Positions 7,072-15,396 of a DNA stretch of 36,780 nucleotides are shown in pieces. The first letter of the stretch is position 1, and each line of letters opens with the position of its first letter. Made by a program: the position numbers and the translations under genes. Location of the stretch: positions 1-36,780 of the forward strand of contig JAFZMA010000139.1 of NCBI GenBank assembly GCA_017551215.1, in the 5' to 3' direction. The DNA comes from Bacteroidales bacterium. GTDB lineage: Bacteria; Bacteroidota; Bacteroidia; Bacteroidales; UBA932. The notes beneath the pieces are model-generated. The model saw nothing but the letters and a program-made list of their open reading frames with translations, had not been told where the DNA came from and did not search any database.

Positions 7072-9225
7072 TTACTTCTTTGAACTTAAACGGGTTATTG
7101 CACTCACAAGAGCCGGACGCATCTCTTCCGGAGTCTTCTCGTCGGCAAGAAGTTTTTTGCAGGAATCAATAATGTCCTGCTTGCGGTAAGAAAGGTTCCA
7201 CCAAGCCAGAGACTCGGCCATGAGCGTGCGTATAAACAAATCGTCCTCAGGATCTTCCATAACCTTCAGGCACTGGTCCAGATTCTGGTGATAAGGACGG
7301 TTTCTCAGGAACTGGATGTAAGAAACCCTCCACCCGCTCTTCTTCTCCTTGTTGGTGATGCTCTCGATGGAAGATTTGCCAGGGTTATCCTCAACAAGTT
7401 TCAGGAGTTCTCCGCGATCTTTATTCGAATTGTAGTAAGGGCGGTCCTGGAAGAAGTTGTTGATGGCATCACTGGCAGCATCCTTGTCAAAGCAAAGCAA
7501 TGCACTTGTAGCCTGGAAAATAACTCTCGTGGCGTGAATGTCGTTCACGTATGCGCCAACCAGATACGGAAGGAACTCCTCCGCTCCAACCTGTCCCATA
7601 CGGGTAACGGCGATGCGGCGGATATACTCGAAGCTGTCCGTGACGGAGAGTTTGAGGGCCTCCCAATAGTTCTTGTCGCCGATCTTCTCGAGAAGCCTCA
7701 GCGAATTGTACCTAACGATTGCGTAAGGAGATTCCTTGAGCTTGTTGAGAAGGATGTCAGAAATGCCAGGATAGTTACCCTCAAAGAGCTTGATTTCAGC
7801 CATGTTCTGGATCTCAGGATTCTCATCGCTGAGCCTACCTGCCCAATATGCGTTGTCCTTGATTGTGAGCACGCTGTTCAGGTCTTCGCTGCCTGGTTCC
7901 GCTGCAAAGTGGAATGTAGGGTCACCGATGAGATGGCTTTCCAGTATATTGATGTGCTGGGCCCAGAGGCCAACCCGAACCCCATCGCCGAGAAGGCCGA
8001 GAAGGTCAAATGCGCTCTTGTCCTGGAGGACGTTCACGCTGTTTGCCCAGCCTACCACGCAGTTACCTTTTGCCATGATGAACTTGCCGGCAATAAAGTC
8101 CGGATTGCGGAAGTCCCCGTTGTAGCACGCATCAAAGATCACCATCCTTGCATTCGGCGCTATATCATTGATTTCCGCCAGAATAATGCCCTCCTGGAGG
8201 TCTCTCAGGGAGTCTGCCTTGATGGCCTCGGGGTCTTTGTAGTCTGCATACCAGGTAGAATCCAGACCCCATTCATCCACGCGTCCCTTTATGCGGTCAA
8301 GGTTGCGGCGAGCCATACTGCGGATATAGTTGTGCAGATAGTCCGCCGGCTTCTGGTCCTCAGGCGCTCCGGAAAGATACATGCGGAAATAATCTCCGTG
8401 CTCGTGGAAAACCATGAAGTCAAGTTCCGGACGGCGGAGTTCCTTAATTACGTGAGGCTTCATGTAATCCGCCATGCTGTAACGGATGAAACGGGCCTCC
8501 CCGTCCTTTTTGAACACGTCTCCGAACTGCTCGTTAAGAATCTGCTGCTCAGCCCTCCACGCGGTTATGGAATTGGAGTAGGAACCATGTCCGGTGTAGG
8601 AAACGAACTGGTCGAACCTGTTGTTTGCCTTGTGTTCCCTCACCGCCTTCTCCAGGTAAGCGGCAATCTGCTTGCATGCGCAGCCGTTGCTCTTCTGCCC
8701 CTGGATACGCGCGGTATAAATGTCGCACTCTATGTAAGGATTGCTGTCCGGAGCAAGTTCATAGAAATGGTGCAGACCCTTTGTGGAATCCGCAATCTTA
8801 TTGAACTTGAGGTCGAAGTCATCGTAGAAACGGTCAGACGGAACTGCCACAGTCTCAAGAGGATACTTCCTCTCGTCCATCTTGTAGGCAGATGTCATGA
8901 ACTGCGCCTTCATTATCATGGCAACAGGCACATCGCCGATGAAAACCGCACCCTCCAGATTGTTCTCCCTATAAAGTTTCTGCAACACTTCCTTCACCTG
9001 CTCAGGGCTCTCCCATTTTGCCGAGACCACAAAGACAGGAAGGCCCTCACCCTCTATAGTCTTTTTATACTCAGCGATTTGAGGAGCGCACTTTGTCAGC
9101 GTGTGGCTGTCTGTGATTACAGCAAAGGAAGTTTTGCCGGCCACTGTCGGCTTCTCCACATTCTGGGCCCTAAGGCCTGCGGAGAAAACTGCCAGCAGCA
9201 ATAAAACGGTCAATTTTCTTATCAT
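7072..9225 (-). CDS. Gingipain-like (C25/clan CD) protease-fold protein with HEAT-like C-terminus, paralog 2
   Basis: A 717-residue exported paralog of the next gene (signal peptide to about residue 20, LRA before QNVE). It shares PSDRFYDDFDLKF, TGHG (His213), HEHG (His276), MVIFDACYNGDF with Cys367, and SHLIGDPTFHF at 430-440. FDACYNGDF is close to the FDVACVNGDF of P. gingivalis Arg-gingipain as I recall it, which supports a C25-type assignment. Residues about 455-717 are helical HEAT-like repeats. The spacing from EHG to the Cys is 91 residues, against 127 in paralog 1. No type IX sorting domain is visible. It lies 85 bases after the barrel gene, beyond a terminator-like hairpin, and I see no TAnnTTTG box directly upstream, so expression may depend on read-through. 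It holds CTCAGCGAT copies at 7825-7833 and 9070-9078. Confidence 0.74.
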   Translation of the reverse strand: MIRKLTVLLLLAVFSAGLRAQNVEKPTVAGKTSFAVITDSHTLTKCAPQIAEYKKTIEGEGLPVFVVSAKWESPEQVKEVLQKLYRENNLEGAVFIGDVPVAMIMKAQFMTSAYKMDERKYPLETVAVPSDRFYDDFDLKFNKIADSTKGLHHFYELAPDSNPYIECDIYTARIQGQKSNGCACKQIAAYLEKAVREHKANNRFDQFVSYTGHGSYSNSITAWRAEQQILNEQFGDVFKKDGEARFIRYSMADYMKPHVIKELRRPELDFMVFHEHGDYFRMYLSGAPEDQKPADYLHNYIRSMARRNLDRIKGRVDEWGLDSTWYADYKDPEAIKADSLRDLQEGIILAEINDIAPNARMVIFDACYNGDFRNPDFIAGKFIMAKGNCVVGWANSVNVLQDKSAFDLLGLLGDGVRVGLWAQHINILESHLIGDPTFHFAAEPGSEDLNSVLTIKDNAYWAGRLSDENPEIQNMAEIKLFEGNYPGISDILLNKLKESPYAIVRYNSLRLLEKIGDKNYWEALKLSVTDSFEYIRRIAVTRMGQVGAEEFLPYLVGAYVNDIHATRVIFQATSALLCFDKDAASDAINNFFQDRPYYNSNKDRGELLKLVEDNPGKSSIESITNKEKKSGWRVSYIQFLRNRPYHQNLDQCLKVMEDPEDDLFIRTLMAESLAWWNLSYRKQDIIDSCKKLLADEKTPEEMRPALVSAITRLSSKK

Positions 9226-9262
9226 TTCTCTGTTCTTTGATTCTGAAATTGATCTTTTTCAT

Positions 9263-9294
9263 AAAAAGAGGGCCGGCCAAAAGGTCAGCCCTCT
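9263..9294 (-). terminator. Terminator-like hairpin inside the five-gene locus
   Basis: AGAGGGC (9267-9273) pairs with GCCCTCT (9288-9294), with partial pairing further in and a short A-rich loop; in the minus direction it is followed by TTTTTAT. It lies between the outer-membrane barrel gene and the twin proteases and would lower expression of the proteases relative to the receptor genes. Confidence 0.65.
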
Positions 9295-9310
9295 CTAACA
9301 GCTTTGGTTT

Positions 9311-10963
9311 TTAGAAGGTTATACCAACCTTGAAAGTAAGAAGATTTCTCTTGTTAAAGATACTCTTCTCCTGGTCTGCGCCGTGATAAGGGCTCAGGAA
9401 CGGGAACTTCTTTATGGCAGCTCCCCAGGTGGTATTGTCTCCGCTTGGCTTAATGTTCTCGTAACCCAGGCTTACAAACAGAGAAGACAGACTCTTGATT
9501 CCGCTGAAGCTGTAGGTAACGTTGAATCCCCACTTGGTGTAGTCAGAACTCTGGTAGATGAAATCCATCAGCGCAAAGTCTGTGAACGCCTTGTTGTCTT
9601 CCTTAACTCCGCCATAGTCGAACACGCTCTTGGAAACGTTGTTAACACCGCCGTTAACGTTGAATGTTACAGAATTCTGAGCGTCTACAATCAGGTTGTA
9701 GGTAACGTCTGCACCAAAGAAGAAGTTGTTGATCTGCTTGTGAGTCTCAGGCACATAGTAGGTAAACTCGTCCTTTGCGCTGACAGCATTCACTCCAAAC
9801 TTCCAGGAATAGGCATCTCCCTCAGCGATCATGTAATCCACGTTGAAGTTGTGAGACTTCTTCAGGAACTTGGATCTCTCGAACTTGGCATCCGTGATGT
9901 AGCTCTGGATCTCGTAAGTGTTGTCGTAAGTCTGGAAGTACTCTATACCCCTAAGGTCGTTGTTGTTGTAACGGTAGCGGAAGAATACGCGATCCTTCTC
10001 GGTTGCGTTGTACTGGGCGGCAAAGTTCACTCCCCATACGGTCTTCTTTACGGTACCGCTCATCTGAGGCTTGGTATAGTTGCAGAGAACGTCCTCAACC
10101 CTGTAGAGATAGTCTCCGGAAATCAGAGCCTTGAACTTGTCGTTCTTGAAGCTGTACTGAGCACTTCCGCCAAGAGCGTTGGCGTTATAGTTACGCAGCT
10201 TGTTGATACCTGCAAAAGAGGCGATTACACCATCGTTGAAGAAACCAGGCGCAACCATTTCCCAACCCTTCTGGTCGTGGAGATGGTTAACGTTTGTAGC
10301 AGAACCGTCCTCGCGGTAGCTGGTATAGTGGAACACTGCACCAAAGCTATTGTTGGGATTGAACTCCCAGACAATGGAAGGCATAACGTGCAGGTCAGAA
10401 ACTTTGGTCAAAGGACGAGGGTCCAGCTGCTTGGCTGCAATAGCAGCCTTATAGCTTCCTGCTATACCGATAACCAGATGGTTATTTATAAGACGAGGAA
10501 AACCTACCTTGAATCCCATCTCGTAAGTCTGGTTCTTCCACTTGCTCACATTTTCATCGGCGACAAAGAAAGGCATGTCTCTAGTCGGGTCTGCAAGAGT
10601 GGCGTTCCACTTTGCTCCGGCAACATTGTCTCTGGTGTAGGTAAAGTCTCCCCAGATGAACATGTTGCCTACGTTCTTGTAGATACCGCCTCCATCTGTG
10701 TGGAATTTGAGGGAGTTTATCTTCTCGCCCACCTGTTTAGGCTTGAAATCTCCTTTCTTGTAGTCATATCCGATATATGCGTTAGCCATCTGGACAGGAG
10801 CGTCTATCATTCCTCCGGCGGCATTCTCGGTGTTGTTAAGCCAGATGCTTTCCAGTTTGGCTCTCTCGATGGCCGCGTTGGTACCCGTCTGGGCTATGGC
10901 CTGGAATCCGACAAACAGAGCCGGAACCAATATGGCCGCTATCTTGAATATCTTGTTTCTCAT
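9311..10963 (-). CDS. Outer-membrane beta-barrel protein, DUF6850-like
   Basis: About 550 residues with a signal peptide (FVGFQAIA before QTGT). Alternating hydrophobic and polar residues, many aromatic strand ends and a final residue Phe (LLTFKVGITF) are typical of outer-membrane barrels. I recognise it as resembling the Bacteroidota family DUF6850, often next to a TonB-dependent receptor and a DUF4876-type lipoprotein; that family name is from memory and uncertain. I placed the start at MRNKIFKIAA (10963), since this gives a normal signal peptide; an ATG three codons upstream (10972) is possible. It follows the lipoprotein gene by about 20 bases and clearly shares its operon. A role as an accessory channel or assembly partner for the receptor is inference. 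The CTCAGCGAT at 9821-9829 encodes Ile-Ala-Glu in antisense. Confidence 0.7.
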   Translation of the reverse strand: MRNKIFKIAAILVPALFVGFQAIAQTGTNAAIERAKLESIWLNNTENAAGGMIDAPVQMANAYIGYDYKKGDFKPKQVGEKINSLKFHTDGGGIYKNVGNMFIWGDFTYTRDNVAGAKWNATLADPTRDMPFFVADENVSKWKNQTYEMGFKVGFPRLINNHLVIGIAGSYKAAIAAKQLDPRPLTKVSDLHVMPSIVWEFNPNNSFGAVFHYTSYREDGSATNVNHLHDQKGWEMVAPGFFNDGVIASFAGINKLRNYNANALGGSAQYSFKNDKFKALISGDYLYRVEDVLCNYTKPQMSGTVKKTVWGVNFAAQYNATEKDRVFFRYRYNNNDLRGIEYFQTYDNTYEIQSYITDAKFERSKFLKKSHNFNVDYMIAEGDAYSWKFGVNAVSAKDEFTYYVPETHKQINNFFFGADVTYNLIVDAQNSVTFNVNGGVNNVSKSVFDYGGVKEDNKAFTDFALMDFIYQSSDYTKWGFNVTYSFSGIKSLSSLFVSLGYENIKPSGDNTTWGAAIKKFPFLSPYHGADQEKSIFNKRNLLTFKVGITF

Positions 10964-10985
10964 AACAATCATCTTTTAAGCGTTA

Positions 10986-12260
10986 CTATTTGTACCAAGT
11001 CCATGATGGAACCTTCTCGCCGTTACGGCGAATAACTGGCCTGTCGTTAACCTGGAAGTCATCTGTAGAGTTATTGGTATCCTGATACTTAGGAGTACCG
11101 TCGCTTCTCTTCTCGGTAACCTTTCTGGAGACGGTCTTTCCGCAGTAAGTAGCCTCAACGGAAGTACCGCCGGCATCTACGAAACCAGGGATTCTCTTCA
11201 TGTGCATTGCGCTCATGTTGGTAAGGAGCTCTACGCCGTCAAGAATCCAGTCTGCAGGAATCTTGGCATACTTTGGAGTCTTTCCAACCTCGCTCTGATA
11301 ATGGGCTGCATCCTTGTAGTATTCCTCGTTTACGGTAGTTCCGTCTGGAGCCTTGTAAACGCAGAACGCTGCGCCAAATACAGAGGTCAGCCACTGCATG
11401 CTGTTCCAGCTTGTGTAGAATATGCAGCTCAGGTTAGGAACATCAGGATTGTAACGAGATGCGTTTCCTGTCCATGTCTGGAAGTCTGCCATTGAGTTGT
11501 CGTAGGAGTTCGGATTGTTGACTGTATGGTCTCTTGGCTCCTGGGCAACTACAACGCTCTCGCCCGGCTGTACAGGATAGTCTGTTCCGGTTCCCGGGAA
11601 CTGCCAAACCATCATACTGTAAACATAGTTTCCGTCTCCGTCCTCATCCGGCCATGTAGGCAGGTTTGCAGTTGCAATATTCGGATGAAGCTGGGCAAAG
11701 CAGACACCGTCCAGATAGAAGACCTGATCGGAGTTGTTTGTGAACTGATAGGTCTGGTCCCTAAAGTAGTAACTTGCTATACCGCAGTAGTAGATTTCGC
11801 TGATACAGAAAGATCCAACCTTTGCAGGGCGGACAACCAGACGGAATTTTTCGTCTTTGTCTGCCTGCTCCGGAGTCACATCCTCGAATACCGATATGCT
11901 TGGAACGTTTCCGTTGATGAAGTACTGGTAACCGTCGTGGGTTGCCCTACCGGTTACGCTTATGGAGTAAACACCTGGCTCTATATCCAGAGTAGCTATA
12001 CTGTTGGCTCCGGTGATTCCCTTGAACACCTGTCCGGTCTTCACGTTGGTGAAAGTTACCTCTACGCCAGCAGTGGAGAAATTAGGATCCGGAGTAATGG
12101 AACCGCCCTTAGGGATAAATCCCGTAGCAGCGCACACCTTGTAGGAAACGCTAATGGTCTCTATTTTCTCAACGTCTTTGACGTCTTCCATCATGTCTAT
12201 ACAGGAAGGAAGAACAAAGGAGAGAACGGCCGCAAATAATATTGTGTATATCTTTTTCAT
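10986..12260 (-). CDS. Surface lipoprotein, DUF4876-like
   Basis: A 424-residue lipoprotein: the lipobox is LPSC with Cys20. The first part (VSYKVCAATGFIPKGG, VTFTNVKTGQVFKGITG, TLDIEPGVYSISVTGRA) looks like a carboxypeptidase-regulatory or Ig-like beta sandwich. The later part is rich in Tyr, Trp and Asn with segments such as SFCISEIYYCGIASYYFRD that suggest ligand binding or adhesion. It resembles the Bacteroidota family DUF4876 as I remember it. It sits 19 bases after the TonB-dependent receptor stop, in the same operon, so a role as the surface ligand-capture partner of the receptor is likely by analogy with SusD-type and other receptor-lipoprotein pairs. It is not SusD-like in sequence. 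The ligand is not known. Confidence 0.68.
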   Translation of the reverse strand: MKKIYTILFAAVLSFVLPSCIDMMEDVKDVEKIETISVSYKVCAATGFIPKGGSITPDPNFSTAGVEVTFTNVKTGQVFKGITGANSIATLDIEPGVYSISVTGRATHDGYQYFINGNVPSISVFEDVTPEQADKDEKFRLVVRPAKVGSFCISEIYYCGIASYYFRDQTYQFTNNSDQVFYLDGVCFAQLHPNIATANLPTWPDEDGDGNYVYSMMVWQFPGTGTDYPVQPGESVVVAQEPRDHTVNNPNSYDNSMADFQTWTGNASRYNPDVPNLSCIFYTSWNSMQWLTSVFGAAFCVYKAPDGTTVNEEYYKDAAHYQSEVGKTPKYAKIPADWILDGVELLTNMSAMHMKRIPGFVDAGGTSVEATYCGKTVSRKVTEKRSDGTPKYQDTNNSTDDFQVNDRPVIRRNGEKVPSWTWYK

Positions 12261-12279
12261 AATAACCTTCTCTTAAACG

Positions 12280-15156
12280 TTATTTAATTCGTGCGGTCAA
12301 CTGCAGGCCAAAGAAGAAGACATTGCTGTTTCGCCGCTCCTTGTCTCCAGGATTCTTTACCAGAGACTGCAGAGGAGTAGAGCGGAACATGTTGTTTGCA
12401 AAGAACGAAACGTCAAAGTTCTTGAACTGCTTGGTGACATTCACATTGATACAGAGAACAGGGTTGTAGGAAGGCTCTATTTGCCTTCTGTTCTTGGCAA
12501 CGGCACCGTTGGTCTCGTTGCGGAGGATAGGCAGCCACTTGTCGTAGTCTGCGCTCTTAGGATCTGCCCACTTGGCGTCAAAGTCGTGAACCCGGCCGTC
12601 TTCAATGGAGAGATACTTCACAGGAATTGTGTCGCATGCTCCGTATGTAATCCAGGCCTTCTCTCTCCAGTTAACATTAGCAGTCAAGGAGATAACCAAA
12701 CCGATCTTTGGAATGTTGTGGGTCACGATGAGGTTGGTAATCAGGTTCTGCTCGCGGCTGATACCGGAAGAAATCTTGGACTCGTAGATACCCATATTGG
12801 CCTCTTCGCTACCGTTCTTGTTGTACCAAAGCCAGCCGTTGTTCCAACCCTTGTAATCGTAGAACTCTCCGTTAACCAGGAAGCTGGTGCGGATAGCATT
12901 GATTCTTCCGAAGTCTACAACAAACTCCACGCCCTTCTGCTCGTATGAATAGTTGTTGTGAGGAGTTGTGTACTGGAGGAATACCTTTCCGTCATTTTCC
13001 AGGGTAAGGGCAGGCAGTGAACCGTCTGCAGGATAAGTGTCTACCTTGTATCTGAGGAAAGGAACATATCCATAGTCGTTCAGACCCTTGGAGAAGGTGT
13101 ATCCGTTGTGTGTCCAGTCCTTGTAACCGGTAACGGCTATTCTCACCTTCTTGATTCTCAGGTCAAATCCAACTTCAGCCTTCTTCTGCTTTGCAAGCTG
13201 GAGACCATCGTTCTTGACATCATATACATGAGTGGTAATCAACTGGAACTTCTGTCCATCTGGAACTGTTGTCTGGAGCGAGTTGTTGAAGTTGATCATG
13301 TCAAAATAAGCGTTGTCAGGATAAACGTATGCCATTGTTGGAGCCATAACGCTCACACCGTAACCTCCCCTAATGCTGAATATGCCAGGAATAACGTCCA
13401 TGGATGCGTTAACTCTCGGAGAGAATGCGTCTGAAACATCCCAAACCTTGTCATAGCGCACACCGGCCACAACCTTGAACTCTCCACCGGCCCAAAGCGG
13501 GAAGCGGAAGTCTTCCTGTGCCCAAACGCCCAGCTTGTTCATGAACGGAATGTCCTTGTAAGGCCTTTCCCTCTGGGTAGCAAAGCGATAGGAAACGGAG
13601 CGGAAAGGAGGGTTGTCGTAGTCGAATACTTTACCTTTACCCTTGTTGCCATCGTTATGGAAGTCTGCTCCAAGTATGATGTGGTGACTGGTCTTGCCAA
13701 TATTTCCGGAGAAGTTGAGCATCAGCTTAGCAAAGGTATTGAGCTCCTTTCCGTAAACGTTGTAAGAGTAAGTGTATGAAGCAGGAGTGATCCAGCTCTT
13801 TTCATTTTCCAACTCTCCGTTAGGGCCGAACCAGGTAAGTGGCTTGCCGCTAATATCGTAGATAATTTGTCCAGGACGGCTGGAAAGAACGCTACCGTCT
13901 ATCTTGCTGTAAGAGTAAGCCACGTCTGCATTTGTTGCCTGATCCTGGAAGTAGTTGTGGCGGTTTGTGTAGTTGAAAGATACGTTGTACTTTATGTTCT
14001 TGAACCAGCCTGCGTTAACCCTGATTTCTCCATTGTGGGCTATACGGATTCCGCGGTCCCTTCTGTTGGCCGTCTGGAAGTCAGTCTCGTCGTCCGGGTT
14101 AGGTTCTGCCTTGTCCTTTGTCCAGAGGAAAGAGAGAGCTGTATTGGTGTAGAACTTGCCGCCGAAGAAAGTATTTGAGTATGCAAGTCTTCCGGTAGAA
14201 CGGAGATACTTGTCATAACCCTCTCTAGGATCGGCAACAGAGTGAGCATAGTCTATACCGTAGTTGATAAAGCCGTTGCCTTCTCCCAGGCCAACGCCAT
14301 GGGTTGCACCGATGGCATATACGTTAGGATTGGTGTTGAATTTGATAGACAGAGGCTCCACACCGCTCTTTGCGTTAACGATAACGGTTCCGGAAGTAGC
14401 ATTTCCGTACTCTACAGAAGCGATACCGTTGATAACCTCAACGCTCTCCACATTGTCTGTGGTGATTGTCCTGAGGTCTATACCGGAAGATGGGGTCTGG
14501 CCGGTTCCGCCAGGATTTGCGCCTCCAATGGCGGCAGACATTGTCTGCAAGTTGGCGGCGTTGGAAATAGGAGCACCATCGACGATGATGGAAGTTCCCA
14601 TTGCACTCGCACCACGTACAGACAGGGTCTTAATTCCCTGAAGGTCTGGTTTAAATGCATCTGCAGTGATATCGGCACCCGGAAGCAAAGCCATCACGTC
14701 TGCAAGTGAACTTGCCTGGATGTGCTCGATAGCAGTCCTGTTAATCTTTGAAGCCGTAGACGCGCCGGCTTTGGAAACCTCTGCCGTAACGGTAACGTCG
14801 TCAAGACGGAAGTCCGCCACCCTAAGTTTAAAGTCATAAACTTCCTTAGCGGCGGTAATGTTGACCTTGATGTTCAAAGTCTCGTAACCAAGGGAGGCAA
14901 CTATGACATCATAGGTAGCAGGAGCTATGCCTTTGATGACATACTCTCCCTTCTCGTTGGCAACCGCGCTCATTCCCGCACTCGGTATCTGAACCGTGGC
15001 GTAAGGAATCGGCGCCGATGTTCCATCGCTCACCTGCTCCGTGATGGTTCCCTTTATGGTAACCACCCCCTGGCGCTGAGCCCATGCGCTTCCGCAAAAC
15101 AGAAGCAGAGCCAAAGCCACAAGCAGGCTGCTTGCTTTAAATTTAGTTTCCTTCAT
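12280..15156 (-). CDS. TonB-dependent outer-membrane receptor
   Basis: A 958-residue receptor with signal peptide (LFCGSAWA before QRQG). Residues about 33-115 are a carboxypeptidase-like regulatory domain (IKGTITEQVSDG, ANEKGEYVIKGIAPATYDVIVASLGYET). The plug follows, with DVMALLPGADI, TLSVRGASAMGTSIIVDGAPISN and VESVEVINGIASVEYGNATSGTVIVNAKSG; the rest is a 22-strand-type barrel. It imports a ligand across the outer membrane with energy from TonB/ExbBD. It leads a minus-strand operon with a lipoprotein and a barrel gene, then the twin proteases. The ligand cannot be read from the sequence. A SusC-type assignment is not supported because no SusD partner is present and the plug lacks the standard SusC motif set. 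Confidence 0.92.
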   Translation of the reverse strand: MKETKFKASSLLVALALLLFCGSAWAQRQGVVTIKGTITEQVSDGTSAPIPYATVQIPSAGMSAVANEKGEYVIKGIAPATYDVIVASLGYETLNIKVNITAAKEVYDFKLRVADFRLDDVTVTAEVSKAGASTASKINRTAIEHIQASSLADVMALLPGADITADAFKPDLQGIKTLSVRGASAMGTSIIVDGAPISNAANLQTMSAAIGGANPGGTGQTPSSGIDLRTITTDNVESVEVINGIASVEYGNATSGTVIVNAKSGVEPLSIKFNTNPNVYAIGATHGVGLGEGNGFINYGIDYAHSVADPREGYDKYLRSTGRLAYSNTFFGGKFYTNTALSFLWTKDKAEPNPDDETDFQTANRRDRGIRIAHNGEIRVNAGWFKNIKYNVSFNYTNRHNYFQDQATNADVAYSYSKIDGSVLSSRPGQIIYDISGKPLTWFGPNGELENEKSWITPASYTYSYNVYGKELNTFAKLMLNFSGNIGKTSHHIILGADFHNDGNKGKGKVFDYDNPPFRSVSYRFATQRERPYKDIPFMNKLGVWAQEDFRFPLWAGGEFKVVAGVRYDKVWDVSDAFSPRVNASMDVIPGIFSIRGGYGVSVMAPTMAYVYPDNAYFDMINFNNSLQTTVPDGQKFQLITTHVYDVKNDGLQLAKQKKAEVGFDLRIKKVRIAVTGYKDWTHNGYTFSKGLNDYGYVPFLRYKVDTYPADGSLPALTLENDGKVFLQYTTPHNNYSYEQKGVEFVVDFGRINAIRTSFLVNGEFYDYKGWNNGWLWYNKNGSEEANMGIYESKISSGISREQNLITNLIVTHNIPKIGLVISLTANVNWREKAWITYGACDTIPVKYLSIEDGRVHDFDAKWADPKSADYDKWLPILRNETNGAVAKNRRQIEPSYNPVLCINVNVTKQFKNFDVSFFANNMFRSTPLQSLVKNPGDKERRNSNVFFFGLQLTARIK

Positions 15157-15194
15157 AGATATTAATTAATTGGTTTGTTGTTTTTTTAGTTTTC

Positions 15195-15202
15195 CAAAAG
15201 TA
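15195..15202 (-). promoter_or_regulatory. -7 box for the TonB-receptor operon
   Basis: TACTTTTG on the minus strand matches TAnnTTTG, 38 bases before the receptor start codon. No -33 TTTG is visible at the usual distance; weak core promoters of this kind often need an activator, which is inference. Confidence 0.55.
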
Positions 15203-15293
15203 AGAAAAAATATCCGTTTTTCTTAAAAATTCTGTAAGAATTTCAGAGCACTCCTCTTCTCTCCCTATTCAAAAACCATTCAATTATCTGTTA

Positions 15294-15302
15294 CTCAGCG
15301 AT
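15294..15302 (+). repeat. Intergenic CTCAGCGAT motif
   Basis: Exact copy in the divergent intergenic region between the TonB-receptor operon and the aminotransferase gene, away from the predicted -7 boxes. Confidence 0.6.
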
Positions 15303-15374
15303 ATCTGATTTTGTAACATTGTTGTTATGAATTGTTATCAATTTCCGCAGCCTTCTCACGTCCTTTAATTTTCG

Positions 15375-15382
15375 TACCTTTA
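15375..15382 (+). promoter_or_regulatory. Possible -7 box for the DegT-type aminotransferase
   Basis: TACCTTTA differs from TAnnTTTG only at the last base and lies 14 bases before the first possible start codon. No -33 box is seen. Confidence 0.35.
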
Positions 15383-15396
15383 GGGTCAGAAATAGT

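Noticed and set aside
7288..9204. A 638-codon open frame on the plus strand opposite the second protease
   Set aside because: It mirrors a gene with signal peptide, paralog and conserved motifs on the other strand. Its product has no recognisable domain and is a by-product of codon use.
4786..9225. Classical type IX-secreted gingipains
   Set aside because: Both proteins end in helical repeats directly before the stop; no C-terminal sorting domain pattern is seen, so I do not call them surface gingipains.
9383..11035. A 550-codon plus-strand frame opposite the barrel gene
   Set aside because: Antisense shadow; the minus strand has signal peptide, barrel pattern and operon spacing.
12280..15156. 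A SusC/SusD polysaccharide utilisation locus
   Set aside because: The partner lipoprotein has no SusD-like sequence, and no glycoside hydrolase or sigma/anti-sigma pair is present.
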